A DNA stretch of 64,000 nucleotides from Vanessa cardui (GCF_905220365.1 NC_061128.1:1302001-1366000), one strand, 5' to 3'; shown: positions 44,990 through 55,639, numbered from the stretch's first letter. Translations and numbers: made by a program. The notes: generated by a model not told the origin, from the sequence alone.

Positions 44990-47932
44990 ATGATATCAAG
45001 CGATGACTCTTATTACTCAGCTGAATCTGGGGATGAATCGTTTAATAGCTCTCATAGTAATAACAATTACAGTTTGATAACTTTAGGGGATACTCTAACC
45101 GCCGAATTTTGTGGTTTAGATAAAAAATTTAATGTTTGCCATATTAATGCTCAAAGTGTGCCTAGTCATTACACGGACTTATTAAGTTCTTTTAATCTTA
45201 ACTGTATTCATGCTCTCTTAATTTCTGAAACATGGTTAAAACCTTCACTTTCTTCAGCGTGTTTTCCCATTCCTGGTTTTGTATTAGTAAGAAACGATCG
45301 TGTTGGGAGGAGAGGTGGTGGTGTCGCCATTTATTTAAAAAGCCAATTTAGCTATAAAATCATCTGCCAGTCTTCTTCTTCTTCTAACCCTTCCCCTGAA
45401 TTTCTTTTTTTGGAAATTGCTTGTGGAAGGAAAATAGTCCTGGGTGTAGTATATTGCCCTCCCACTATTGACTATTTCTCAACACTAGAAGACATTTTCG
45501 AGAATCTTTTAGCCAACTACAATGAACTTTTAATTATGGGTGACTTCAACACGTGTTTGATGAAGAATGACACTCGAGCGACTAAATTGCGCTCCATAGT
45601 TAATTCAGTGAACATTGAAATTCTACAGCTATCTTCAACACATCACACCTTAACTTCAGATTCTCTCATAGATCTTATACTCTGTTCTGACGTTAAACGT
45701 GTTGTTAAATATGGCCAACTTTCTGCTCCTGCTTTTTCTCAACACGACTTAGTTTACGTATCCTATAGCATTAAAAGTCCTAAGCCTACAGTTCAAACTG
45801 CATCCTTAAGAAATTTTTCCAACCTTAGTCTTAATAAATTAGAGACAGATGCTACTAAAATTAATTGGGATCTGATATATGAATTGGATACGATCGACGA
45901 TAAGCTGGACTTTCTTTGCTCTAATTTAATTAATCTATACGACATGCACGCTCCCTTGCGTTTAGTAAAAATAAAAAACCGAGGGTCTGCGCCTTGGATA
46001 AACAGTGATATCCGGAATGCCATGGCAAAAAGGGATCGTGCATTTCGTAAATTTAAGTCTGACCGTACAGAACTTAACTGGTCTGTCTATAAGGCTGCAA
46101 GAAATAGGTGTAACCAGATGTGCAGAACTTATAAACGCCGATACATCTCTGATAAAATTTGTAACTCGTCTCCTTCAGACACATTAAAATTTCTGAAGTC
46201 TATTGGCATCAGCAAAAATTCCAACTCTTCCAACAATATTTCTATTGACATTAATAGTCTTAATCGCCACTTCCAGTCTCCTCCTGTTTACGATGACAAT
46301 ATTAAACTCGATACTCTTTCAAAGATTCATTGCCTGCCAATATGTAAGGACACTTCATTTTCTTTCACCCTGGTGAGTGATGCTGACGTTCGGAAACGTA
46401 TTATGGCAATTAAATCTAAAGCAATTGGATGTGATGAGATAGGTCGCACGATGATTTTACACATTTTAGAAACATTATTACCTTTAATAACCCACATTAT
46501 TAATTTTTCCTTACGCACTGGTACTTTTCCCGAACTGTGGCGAAAAGCCCTAGTTCTACCACTAGCTAAGATTCCAAATCCCTCTACGCCTTCCCATTAT
46601 CGTCCTATTTCCATCCTTCCTTTTCTCTCGAAAATTTTGGAATCCATTGTCCACTTTCAATTATCTGAATATCTGTTGTCCTGCGACCTATTAAATCCAC
46701 TTCAGTCTGGTTTTCGCCATTGCCATAGCACTACTACTGCACTAATTAAAGTTACAGAGGATATTAGAGAGGGTATGGAAAACAAGACTGTGACGATTCT
46801 CATACTCATCGATTTTAGTAACGCGTTTAATGCTGTCGATCATGACTTATTACTCTCTCTTATATCTCGCATAAACATCTCAGACATCGCTCTCCAGTGG
46901 TTTTCTTCTTATCTTCGGGGACGCAAGCAAGCAACTTGTGTTGGAACCGATAGATCGGACTGGTGCGATGTTGCTGCTGGTGTTCCTCAAGGCGGTATTC
47001 TTTCTCCACTACTATTTTCATTATTTATTAACTCTATTTCCTCAATTCTTTCATGCCAGTACCATCTTTATGCCGACGACTTGCAGCTTTATAAACAGTG
47101 CAGCGTAGACCACCTGGTTGACACTATTTCCGCCCTTAATAACGATCTCTCTCGTATTGCCTCTTGGTCAAAAAATTATGGAATTAGTGTTAACCCATCA
47201 AAATGCCAAGCTATTATTATTGGGAGCCCTAGGCAGTTAGCTTTAATTCAAAGCCTACCACCCTTACCTGATTTACTATTTAATAACACTGTTATACCTA
47301 TTTCATCTAAGGTTAAAGATTTGGGTGTTTTAATCGATAACTCGTTGAAATGGTCTGACCAAGTTAATGAGGTTTCGCGCAAGTTTTATGCCACGCTACA
47401 CTCCATCATGCGCTTTAAGAACTTTTTGCCTATTAAATCAAAAATCCAACTGGCAAATTGTCTGTTGTTACCAATTATAGATTATGGTGATGCATGTTAC
47501 CCCGATCTTAATGTAACACTTTTAAGTAAACTCGAAAGATTGCATAACACCTGCATACGATTTATATATGGCCTCCGTAAATTTGAGCACATTTCTTCAT
47601 ATCGGTTAATGCTTAATTGGCTACCCATTAAAGATCGCAGGCATTTAAGAATACTATGTATTCTACACTCTCTTGTTTATAATCCACTTGCTCCTTCTTA
47701 TCTTAAGTCCAAATTTAATTTTCTTTCCGATACTCATGTTAGACATCTTCGTTCTTCTCATAACCTTCTTCTTTCTATTCCTCCTCACACATCTGGTTTT
47801 GTATCTAATTCTTTCACTGTTAACGCTATACGACTTTGGAATGAATTACCAGTCGTCATCAGAGAAACGTCCTCTAAAGATCTGTTCAAAAGTAGGGTAA
47901 AACAATTTCTCTTAAAGAAATATAAGTCTTAG
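44990..47932 (+). CDS. APE endonuclease-reverse transcriptase (LINE pol)
   Basis: 980 residues, no stop or frameshift. A Ser/Asp/Asn-rich start (1-40) precedes an APE-type endonuclease: HINAQS (51-56), SETWL (79-83), GDFN (184-187), SLIDLIL (225-231) and SQHDLV (250-255, the catalytic His motif, with Q where many families have D). The reverse transcriptase carries YRPISIL, LIDFSNAF (D608), GVPQGGILSP (from 664) and the catalytic YADD (694-697, codons at 47069-47080). The C-terminus (SYRLMLNWLPIKDRR, SFTVNAIRLWNELP) is the type found in CR1/L2-like elements; no RNase H domain. It nicks target DNA and primes cDNA synthesis there. The start codon is the first ATG in the frame after the T-rich leader. 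Potentially active by sequence. Confidence 0.92.
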   Translation: MISSDDSYYSAESGDESFNSSHSNNNYSLITLGDTLTAEFCGLDKKFNVCHINAQSVPSHYTDLLSSFNLNCIHALLISETWLKPSLSSACFPIPGFVLVRNDRVGRRGGGVAIYLKSQFSYKIICQSSSSSNPSPEFLFLEIACGRKIVLGVVYCPPTIDYFSTLEDIFENLLANYNELLIMGDFNTCLMKNDTRATKLRSIVNSVNIEILQLSSTHHTLTSDSLIDLILCSDVKRVVKYGQLSAPAFSQHDLVYVSYSIKSPKPTVQTASLRNFSNLSLNKLETDATKINWDLIYELDTIDDKLDFLCSNLINLYDMHAPLRLVKIKNRGSAPWINSDIRNAMAKRDRAFRKFKSDRTELNWSVYKAARNRCNQMCRTYKRRYISDKICNSSPSDTLKFLKSIGISKNSNSSNNISIDINSLNRHFQSPPVYDDNIKLDTLSKIHCLPICKDTSFSFTLVSDADVRKRIMAIKSKAIGCDEIGRTMILHILETLLPLITHIINFSLRTGTFPELWRKALVLPLAKIPNPSTPSHYRPISILPFLSKILESIVHFQLSEYLLSCDLLNPLQSGFRHCHSTTTALIKVTEDIREGMENKTVTILILIDFSNAFNAVDHDLLLSLISRINISDIALQWFSSYLRGRKQATCVGTDRSDWCDVAAGVPQGGILSPLLFSLFINSISSILSCQYHLYADDLQLYKQCSVDHLVDTISALNNDLSRIASWSKNYGISVNPSKCQAIIIGSPRQLALIQSLPPLPDLLFNNTVIPISSKVKDLGVLIDNSLKWSDQVNEVSRKFYATLHSIMRFKNFLPIKSKIQLANCLLLPIIDYGDACYPDLNVTLLSKLERLHNTCIRFIYGLRKFEHISSYRLMLNWLPIKDRRHLRILCILHSLVYNPLAPSYLKSKFNFLSDTHVRHLRSSHNLLLSIPPHTSGFVSNSFTVNAIRLWNELPVVIRETSSKDLFKSRVKQFLLKKYKS

Positions 47933-48316
47933 CTTTTATCGCCTTACTTGGTTTCGTTCCCTTTTATTTTATTTTATTTAAGCTGTTATTATTACACTGT
48001 ACTTTTAGTATTATTGTTAACCTTTTGTTACTTTATCATTAGTATATTATTAAATGTATGTTATATGTATATATTTATAATATATATATTTATGTAAGTG
48101 TATGTATGTTTATATATATATATATATGTGTATATGTATGTATGTGTAATGTAATTCAATATAAGGATGGCTTTATGCATCTACTGTACGCTCTTTCTTG
48201 CATGTGCTAAGGTTGGCTGGTAGATAAGGCTATATAGCTTTAAGTCCGCCTTTTGCTCAATTTATTTTTTGTTAAATAGTTGTGCAATAAAGTTTAAATA
48301 AATAAATAAATAAATA
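47933..48316 (+). other. LINE 3' untranslated region and tail
   Basis: Holds a TA/TATG microsatellite (48060-48150), then GGTTGGCTGGTAGATAAGGC and the AATAAA signal, then four to five TAAA/AAAT units. Terminal tandem repeats instead of poly(A) are common in CR1/L2-type elements. Confidence 0.65.
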
Positions 48317-48416
48317 TTTATATTATATATTATATGGGTCAACAATATATACAAATGTTTAATATAACCATTATACAGCAATTTAATTAGTTATATATCA
48401 GTATAGCTATAGATTA

Positions 48417-48668
48417 TCACTACATAGTATAAAACAAAGGCGCTTTCTATATCTATCTTTAAAATTACGCAACGGATTTTGATGCGGTTTTTTTTTATAG
48501 ATAGTGTGATTCAAGGGGAAGGGTTGTGTATATAATACATGAACAATATAGTAAAAAAACACTGATAATTTTAGAAGTTTGCAATGTTATGTCGTTAGTT
48601 AACAAATTTTGTAGTATATTTAGTATCAGTACCTATTGCACCCGTGCGAAGCCGGGGCAGTTTGCTAG
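48417..48668 (+). mobile_element. Helitron-like element (lep1-type), complete
   Basis: TCACTACATAGTATAAAACA at 48417, GATGCGGTTTTTTTTTATAG inside, and CACCCGTGCGAAGCCGGGGC then TTTGCTAG at 48668. Preceded by A and followed by T. 252 bp, no coding capacity. Confidence 0.88.
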
Positions 48669-48949
48669 TTATTTATAAAGTATGAATTAGTAAAGACAAT
48701 TTTGATCGAATAAAAGCCAATCACTGAATTGCAACAACATTCTTAAATTAACTTTTTACACTTTCATGCCTGCCGATAATAAGATGAATGCTTAAAGTCT
48801 TCAAACTTAGTATATATAATAAATATTAGTTGTCTAGCCTGAGTCTGTACCCATTCATCAGTCATTTTAATACCAAACGGAAATACTTAGGTAGTATTAT
48901 TGTCCGTTCTATAATACATGAAAACAAGTATCCTAATATACGATTACCG

Positions 48950-49115
48950 GTTGGTATTTTTTGACGGTAGGCTACCAGTGGGTAAGTTACATTACGTTTC
49001 TTACATTATAATGTACCACCGACTTTGGGTAATAAGATGTTATGTCCCTTGTGCCTGTTACACTAGCCCAGTCATATCCAGACGGACTTGCCTAAAGCCT
49101 TACCACAAAGTAACC
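48950..49115 (-). repeat. Rep-A copy, degraded
   Basis: ACCACCGACTTTGGGTAATAAG, ATGTTATGTCCCTTGTGCCT, CCAGACGGACTTGCCTAAAG and CCTTACCACAAAGTAAC retain Rep-A order with deletions. Confidence 0.65.
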
Positions 49116-49597
49116 TTACAGTCATATCGGATTTATAGTCCCGTCGGATCATGAGTGCATCTGTGTTTGCACAGGCATTCGTGCACTATGATGGTGACCA
49201 CATACCATTTGCCTGCCTACCATTGTCTTTAAAAAAAAATGTTTGGTATTAATGAAGATAAAAAAGAACCAAATTTGCAGTTGAATGAAGATATATGTAA
49301 TAGTTTTGGTAATCACATATGTTTAAGACAATATTTTAAGGCAGATAGAACATGAATGAGTAAAATCGAGTGAGTTTGATTAGAATTAAGTAAACGACAT
49401 CAGCCTGTATAACCCTCTATACATATGCGAGTGTGATCTGCAGAACTTAATTCAATCTGGGATTACGGAGCATGAGGACGTGTTGAATATACATAAGACT
49501 TAACCGTTTGAATATAATAAGAGACAACTCTGTGAGGTTACAACATATAAGATTTTGGTTTTGTTATCTTCCTTTTCTAATTTAGTTATTTTTAGGC

Positions 49598-49894
49598 CAA
49601 CAACAGCCTGTAAATTCCCACTGCTGGGCTAAAGGACTCCTCTCCCTTTGAGGAGAAGGTTTGGAACATATTCCACCACGCTGTTCCAATGCGGGTTGGT
49701 GGAATGCACATGTGGCAGAATTTCTATGAAATTTGTCACACACAGGTTTCCTCACGATGTTTTCCTTCACCGCTGAGCACGAGCTGAATTATAAAGACAA
49801 ATTAAGCACATGAAACAGCGGTGCTTGCCTGGGTTTGAACCCGCAATCATCGGTTAAGATGCACGCGTTCTAACCACTGGGCCATCTCGACTCT
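49598..49894 (-). mobile_element. SINE-C copy
   Basis: Plus strand reads AACAGCCTGTAAATTCCCAC at the tail, GCACATGTGGCAGAATTTC, CACGATGTTTTCCTTCACCG, then TGGGTTTGAACCCGCAATCA (B box reversed) and CCACTGGGCCATCTC (A box reversed). Well preserved. Confidence 0.9.
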
Positions 49895-50042
49895 CTTTAG
49901 TTATTTATTGTTATTAAAATAATTATCTAAAGTTGACATGTATAGAAGACTGAGCGTTTGTACTGGTACGTAAGTAAAGGAAATAATTGAAATTATATCG
50001 CATACATTCCTTAATGATGTTTTTATCTTCAAATTGTTTTTT

Positions 50043-50290
50043 ATGACGACCTCCGTGGTCGAGTAGTGTGTACACCGGCTTTCATGGGTACCGATCTGAT
50101 TCCCGGCGGAGTCGTTGCAGAGAAAGTTCATTAGTTTTCATATTGTCTTGGGTATGTTTTTGGAGGTATCGTCGTTACTTACGATTTTGCATAACACAAG
50201 TGCTTTAGCCGTAATTGGGATCGAAGTAATGTATGTTATGTTGTCCAATATGTATTTATTTATGATTAAAAATAGGTTTTTTAACGATTT
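50043..50290 (+). mobile_element. SINE-E copy
   Basis: ATGACGACCTCCGTGGTCGA head, GTACCGATCTGATTCCCGGC in the B-box region, AGTTCATTAGTTTTCATATT, ACAAGTGCTTTAGCCGTAAT, TGGGATCGAAGTAATGTATG and an ATTTATTTATG tail. Only plus-oriented member here. Confidence 0.85.
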
Positions 50291-50439
50291 AATATGATGA
50301 AGTTTTGGCAATATGTACATATAAAATGTTCTTTAATCAATAACATGCTTAAATCGCAACTCAGATTAAATAGGGCCATATTTCCATTTAAACATGATGT
50401 ATATAAAAAGTATGAAGTATTTATTTAAAATTCTACGAA

Positions 50440-50705
50440 GGATATATTAAAAATAATTGTTGTTTACTGACATAGTATGTAATTAAAAGGTTTTTTTTTA
50501 TGGTATAGGTTGGCGGACAAGCATATGGGCCACCTGAAGATAAGTGATCACCATCAGCCATAGACAATGACGCTGTAAGAAATATTAACTATTCCTTACA
50601 TCGTCAATGCGCCACTCACCTTTCAAACCGGAACACAGCAATACTGCGTACTGTTGTTTAGCGGTAATATATCTGATGAGTGGGGTGGTACCCAGGCGGG
50701 CTATG
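50440..50705 (-). repeat. Rep-A copy plus shared flank
   Basis: 50490-50705 is Rep-A with an internal deletion around the ATTGGGAACTAAG block. The 49 bp just left of it (50440-50488, GGATATATTAAAAATAATTG...) are identical to 60952-61000, which flanks another Rep-A in the same orientation, so the two loci share more than the repeat itself. Confidence 0.8.
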
Positions 50706-50859
50706 CGTTTTTTCGGTAGAGATAATATTGAATGGGTTACTACAGCACACTATGTACAACACTTTAAATCTATTAATATAGATTAAAAATATTAATGAGA
50801 AAGATTTTAAAAAATAATAAAACGCTTATAGCGAGCTTTATTGATAAGCTAATTAAAAT

Positions 50860-51010
50860 CGAATAAATCCGGAACGCGCGGACGTCCGCAATAAATAATC
50901 CGCGCAAATCCTCACTTTTGCGGACGTCCAGCACTATCTGTTCTCCGCACCCGCAACCTTCCGCGCTTCGAGTTGAATACGTCCGCTTCATTGTACGGTT
51001 AGCATGACAA
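50860..51010. promoter_or_regulatory. CpG-rich islet with GCGGACGTCC motif pair
   Basis: The 12-bp palindrome GCGGACGTCCGC is at 50878-50889 and GCGGACGTCC recurs at 50920-50929, each with an ACGTC (CRE half) core. CpG density is far above the surroundings (CCGCACCCGCAACCTTCCGC follows). A promoter or enhancer role is inference; no transcript structure is visible. Confidence 0.35.
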
Positions 51011-51114
51011 TTACAAGAATCGTCACTTATTTTATTTACACATTGTTCTAAATACCGCATCTTATACTTACAAGTACCATAGGAATAACCAATAATTAGA
51101 TATTTAGTAAACCA

Positions 51115-51250
51115 AATCAAAATAAATTTTATTCAAGGAGTCTTTTACAAGCAGTTTTGGATCGTCAGTATACAATTAAGTGAATCTACCATCGGCTCGG
51201 AAAGTAGATTCTACCGAAGAACCGGCAAGAAACTCAGTAGTTATTTATTA
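51115..51250 (-). mobile_element. LINE-B 3' end, 5'-truncated
   Basis: AAATCAAAATAAATTTTATT, AATTAAGTGAATCTACCATC, GGAAAGTAGATTCTACCGAA, CCGGCAAGAAACTCAGTAG, then truncation. Confidence 0.85.
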
Positions 51251-52227
51251 TACGATTGTTTAAATGTATTTTTAGTTTCGCATCGTATCTGATATATTCC
51301 ATCAAGTTCATAATATGATTCTAAATTTAAATTCAATAAAACAACCAAGTGATAGAATAAAAAGTGGGTAACGTTTTATTGATTTTTCTTATTCATAAAA
51401 ACTTAATAAAATACTTCGGAATAGTAAGAGGTATCGCATAAAATGTTGTGTTCTTTTTTTGTTATAAAACAATCAACATTATTATTCTAACGCTACAGCC
51501 AGCCAGCGGAGCTATTAATCACGGGTTATCGAGTGCTAATCCAGGTTTAAATAGATAACTAGTTGCGCCGGCCATTGTCACGACACTGAAACAGGGTTAC
51601 CATTGTTGAAAACACGTTATTTTTTATGATCTATTGTTATGGCAAGATGTGGGTGACGTTATTTGTACTAAGCGATGATTATTGAATTAATTGTTTTGTT
51701 AAAATTATTCAGTTTAGTATTTATGGCAACATTGAAGGGTAAACAAATATCTTTAAACAAAATTGTTTTGGATGTTTGCTTTTAAGTTATGGAGGTACTT
51801 TCCTATGAGATTTTGTTTTCATTATCTATCAGTCTATTTTATATAAAGAATATTTTTTATTGACTGCGGAAGAAAAAAAATGACCTTACTCTTTTACACA
51901 ATCTTAACCTCGATTTAAACAAATATAATGGCTTTACAGTAACGTGTTATAAGCTTTGTGACTGTAAATTATAGAATAATATGTTAATAATATTTTTAAC
52001 TACGTATATGATGTTTCGTTAGACACATTGTCAGTTTTTATGCGCTTATTATATCAAAATCTCGATATGCTACTTTAAATATTTAAACTCAAATTACTTT
52101 TTTCAACGTAGAAGCATCGCACTTTCTTATTGATTGTCGAACTAACGGTTCGGAAAAAGGAACACCCTGACCTAAGAAGAACCGTTGAAAGAAACTCATC
52201 GAGTCTTTTTTTTGTCAAATTAATTAG
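51251..52227. other. no gene; degraded LINE-B scrap at right
   Basis: 51490-51610 is a unique, GC-richer block (GCCAGCGGAGCTATTAATCA). 52140-52215 (AACGGTTCGGAAAAAGGAAC, AAGAAGAACCGTTGAAAGAA) is an old LINE-B end on the minus strand. Rest AT-rich. Confidence 0.45.
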
Positions 52228-52512
52228 ATACACCTACTTGGTGGTAGGGCTTTGTGCAAGCCCATCTGGGTAAGTACCACCCACTCATCAGTTATTCTAC
52301 CGACAAATAACAGTACTCAGTATTTTTCTGTTCCGGTTTGAAGGGTGAGTGAGACAGTGTAACTACAGGCACACGTTAGTTGCCAAGGTTGGTGGCACAT
52401 TGACGATGTAAGGAATAGTTAATATTTATTACAGCTTCATTGTCTATGGGTGATGGTGACCACATACCATCAGGTGGCCCATATGCTCGTTCGCTAACCT
52501 ATACCATAAAAA
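52228..52512 (+). repeat. Rep-A copy, near full length
   Basis: CTACTTGGTGGTAGGGCTTT at the left, GTAAGTACCACCCACTCATC, CTTCATTGTCTATGGGTGAT, and CCTATACCATAAAAAATAC at the A-tail. Confidence 0.9.
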
Positions 52513-52699
52513 ATACATAATTTTATATGAATAGAAATAGAATTAGAAACAAGTAAATACAATTTTATAATTTTTACTTAGATGATCAATGATTATGTAC
52601 CCATTATCAACAGCCCAACTATCATTGATATAATAGTCATTAAAAAACCTTTAAGTAGTATTTCTATTTATCGTAATAACTTTGGTATTACGAGAGCAA

Positions 52700-52870
52700 T
52701 ATTTTAAATAAGCCGATTTTCGTCCGCCATTTCGTCGCCACGTGAAGATGACAAAATGGCGTCGGTCGCGTTCTAGGGCAGTTCAATTTGAATATAGAAC
52801 AGCATACGTCGCCCGCGCTCGAAGACACTAACTCATCGGATCGGGCGAGATGGTGTGAGAATCGTAAAAA
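52700..52870. promoter_or_regulatory. CpG-rich islet with E-box between inverted YY1-type sites
   Basis: CACGTG at 52739-52744 sits between GCCATTT (52726-52732) and its reverse complement AAATGGC (52754-52760). The islet continues CpG-rich (CGTCGCCCGCGCTCGAAGAC). GCCAT cores are YY1/Pho binding motifs and CACGTG is a bHLH site. Possibly a promoter of a gene outside the window or a distal element; no exon is recognisable. Confidence 0.4.
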
Positions 52871-53005
52871 TATATTCCTTTATTAGAACACGAGACCCAT
52901 GGAGCGGATTTTGTATATTTTTATGATAATTTATTGTAATATTAAAATTGTTCCGTATTTGACGTATTCATTTTCTTTATTTATTTATTAGGAACAATGT
53001 CAAAG

Positions 53006-53292
53006 GAGCTGAGATTGCCCAGTGGTTGGAACGCGTGCATTATAACCGATGATTGCGGGTTCAAACCCAGGCAAGCACCAATATGTATATGTGCTTAATT
53101 TGTGTATGCTCGTGCTCGGCGGTGAAGGAAAACATCGTGAGGAAACCTGCATGTGTCTAAATCTAAATTTCATCGTAATTCTGTCACATGTGCATTCCAC
53201 CAACCCGCATTGGAATAGCGTGGTGGAATATGTTCCGAACCTTCTCCTGAAAGGGAGGCCTCCTGCCTTAGCCCAGCAGTGGAAAAGGCTAT
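53006..53292 (+). mobile_element. SINE-C copy
   Basis: GAGCTGAGATTGCCCAGTGG head, exact B box GGGTTCAAACCC at 53057-53068, CGTGCTCGGCGGTGAAGGAA, CCACCAACCCGCATTGGAAT, TTAGCCCAGCAGTGGAAAAG. Ends in a GTTGTTGTTGATGTTGAT tail unlike the usual TTACTTTA. Confidence 0.9.
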
Positions 53293-53464
53293 AATTGTGG
53301 TTGTTGTTGATGTTGATATCTTACATAATGTATATACAATAACAAATCTATTGTTTTATACTACGCCTTAGTTGTTGGGTTATACAAAATATCCAATCAA
53401 TTAAAATTACATTGAAGACAAACTTTAGAGGAAATGAATAATCAGGCTGTTACTTTATTTTTTT

Positions 53465-53660
53465 TACATGGTCAAATGGGCTACGGATGGTATGTAGTTA
53501 TCGCCGTCCACAGACATTGGAACTATAAGAAATATGAACCATTATATCTCGAATAAGCCTCTTACTAACATTGGGAACTAATATGTTTTGTCCGTTTCTA
53601 GTCTTTTACTACAGATTACAGCATAACTATGCTGGCTCACTGTCCTTTCAAACTGATATA
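53465..53660 (-). repeat. Rep-A copy, degraded
   Basis: TGGTCAAATGGGCTACGGAT, ATCGCCGTCCACAGACATTG, ACATTGGGAACTAATATGTT, GCTGGCTCACTGTCCTTTCA: Rep-A order with heavy divergence. The second foldback copy starts right after it, as the first does after the 463-729 copy. Confidence 0.6.
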
Positions 53661-53689
53661 CAACAACTATTATTACAACTACGAGTATT

Positions 53690-53880
53690 TCAAACGGTAT
53701 TTTTACGATGTTTTTTATTTTTATTTGAAGACTAGTGAACATAAAATTCGTAGATAATGTCGAAATATCGAGCTACACCAAATAAAAATAAAATACATCG
53801 TAAATAATAAATGTCCTGTTTTAAACACTTGAAATAATAGAAATAAACATGTTAATTTTAAATCTTATTATTATTATCTT
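53690..53880. repeat. second copy of the foldback element
   Basis: Arms near 53707-53730 (ACGATGTTTTTTATTTTTAT) and 53777-53800 pair with one or two mismatches around a centre (AAATTCGTAGATAATGTCGA, AATATCGAGCTACACC) that matches the centre at 800-834. The tail AAATAATAGAAATAAACATG and TTAATTTTAAATC also match 880-915. It then runs into TTATTATTATTATC. Confidence 0.75.
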
Positions 53881-55639
53881 ATTATTACTATTCGATGCAG
53901 CACAAAGCCCAATCAGAAATAAAAGTCGTATTTTAAAAACTTTTGCAAAATTTTTATAAGGCCTCTCCATTCAGTCGCTGTTCAGGCCAAAGATCGCGGT
54001 AAAGAATATGTCGGTCACAGCACGGTCGTGGGAGATAGCGCAAATCGCTTCAGAAAAATTGCGTTTAAGATGGCGCTCGCATTATGGCCGCCGTATCGAC
54101 GGTCGTATTTGTGTTTGTAGCAACTTCGAAATGAAAATACCTAGGGATTCTTTATATATTAAATTATAAAAACTTGATACTGTATTTAATTTATAAAATT
54201 TCTATATTAAGTACCTGATTAACAATGTTCTCTCCTTTCACTAAAAATATATTAATGATAATAATAATATATATACCTATATAATATAACTATAATAATA
54301 ATACCTCTTTTAAAGTTTCCTTATGAAATTAGTAGGCAAGTAAGCTCCTTATGGCTAAATAATTACACAATATAGCCTTTATACCTATATTAAATCGCTA
54401 AAAAGAAACGTACCTACAGATGTCAAATAAATAAAACAAAGGGAAATATAAAAATCGGTACCGAGGTATTATTTTCAAAAAGCAACCGAGATCCTCTTAC
54501 CGTATATAAGTACTTCACTACACTTTATAAATCAATTATGTTTTCGATAACCACTCACATCCCTATACCAAATTAATAAAAGCCGTATTATAATAATACC
54601 GTCCTTATAACAATGACAATAAGGTTGGTTATAGATTAAATTAAATGTAAAGTTAATGTTGTCAAATGCGTTGGCTGTGCGACGATAGTCACTTGACATA
54701 ATAACTGGTCAAAACAATAAAGAAATACTTTGAAAGATATCGGATCGGTGATTTTTCGAGTTGTCCATTGTTTTTCTATTAATATTAGACGTCCCACTGT
54801 GCTGAGTGGTCGGTTATTGTCGACATTTTCCTGTGAGAATATTGCACGTTGTTATATTCTTTATTTAAACGATATTTATTTCAAATTTAGTATTGTTAGA
54901 AATGTTTTATTCGGTAAATTTAATAAAGGCCATTCTTTTGATGATTTACTTGATTAAAGATGAAAATTTCGGTGATAGCATTCGCTGATTTTCATGTACT
55001 GTAAATAATAATTAAATTGTATTTATTTATCTAAAAAATTTAAAAGTCAGAAAAGAGTAACGATCGCCTTTCTTAACAGTTATTCTCGGTACAATTTATA
55101 TACCTGGTGGTAGCTTTTAAGTAAGGGTAATCTAATAATAAAAAGTAAAACTTGTAGGATTCAATAAAGTTTTTTCGATAATAGATTGTTTTGTCATTAT
55201 ATTGTAACTTGTTTGTATTAAAATATTTATTTTACTTTTTCTTCTGTGTATATATATATATTTTCTTAAATAAACACTTATTTTTGTTTGGCTTTTTAAT
55301 TTTTCTGTTTGAACTTTTCTACGAGCCTGCGTATTTAAACTTTGTGGATGTCTTAAGTGTTATATATTGTATGAGAATTGCAATAATGGTTTTAAATAAC
55401 AAAAATATTATGTAACTAAATATTCATATATCAATGCGGCATCGAGCACAATATACTAAACATTGTTTATAACGAAAAAGTCTAACATTTTGGTAAAAAA
55501 ATATATTTTTTCATTGATAAAAATATATAAAATTATTTTTTGAAAAGAATTTCTAATTGAAAAATACAGTATTCGTTCATTAATTCATAGACATGATACT
55601 CGTAATTATAAATATAATTATGTATATCGTTTAACCTTT
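53881..55639. other. no gene identified; CpG-rich islet and LINE-B scrap
   Basis: 53975-54130 is CpG-rich (GTCGGTCACAGCACGGTCGT, AAGATGGCGCTCGCATTATG, GGCCGCCGTATCGACGGTCG) with two ATGGC cores, promoter-like but without an exon. 55040-55170 is a diverged sense LINE-B end (GTAACGATCGCC, GTTATTCTCGGTAC, CTGGTGGTAGCTTTTAAG). The rest is AT-rich. Confidence 0.4.

Larger units (their letters stand above)
44446..48316 (+). mobile_element. non-LTR retrotransposon with intact pol ORF
   Basis: Composed of a T-rich leader (44446-44989, left limit uncertain), one long endonuclease-RT ORF (44990-47932), a 3' untranslated region with TA/TATG microsatellites (48060-48150), an AATAAA at 48286-48291 and a terminal TAAA-repeat tail to about 48316. 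It belongs by domain order and C-terminal sequence to the CR1/L2/Jockey assemblage. No gag-like ORF1 is visible upstream: either the copy is 5'-truncated or the family is single-ORF. A lep1-type Helitron lies 100 bp downstream. No other copy of this family was found in the window. Confidence 0.85.

Noticed and set aside
53020..53070. tRNA gene call from A/B-box sequences in SINE-C and SINE-E
   Set aside because: Heads are fused to the same non-tRNA body at dispersed sites and cannot form a complete cloverleaf with acceptor pairing, so they are SINEs.
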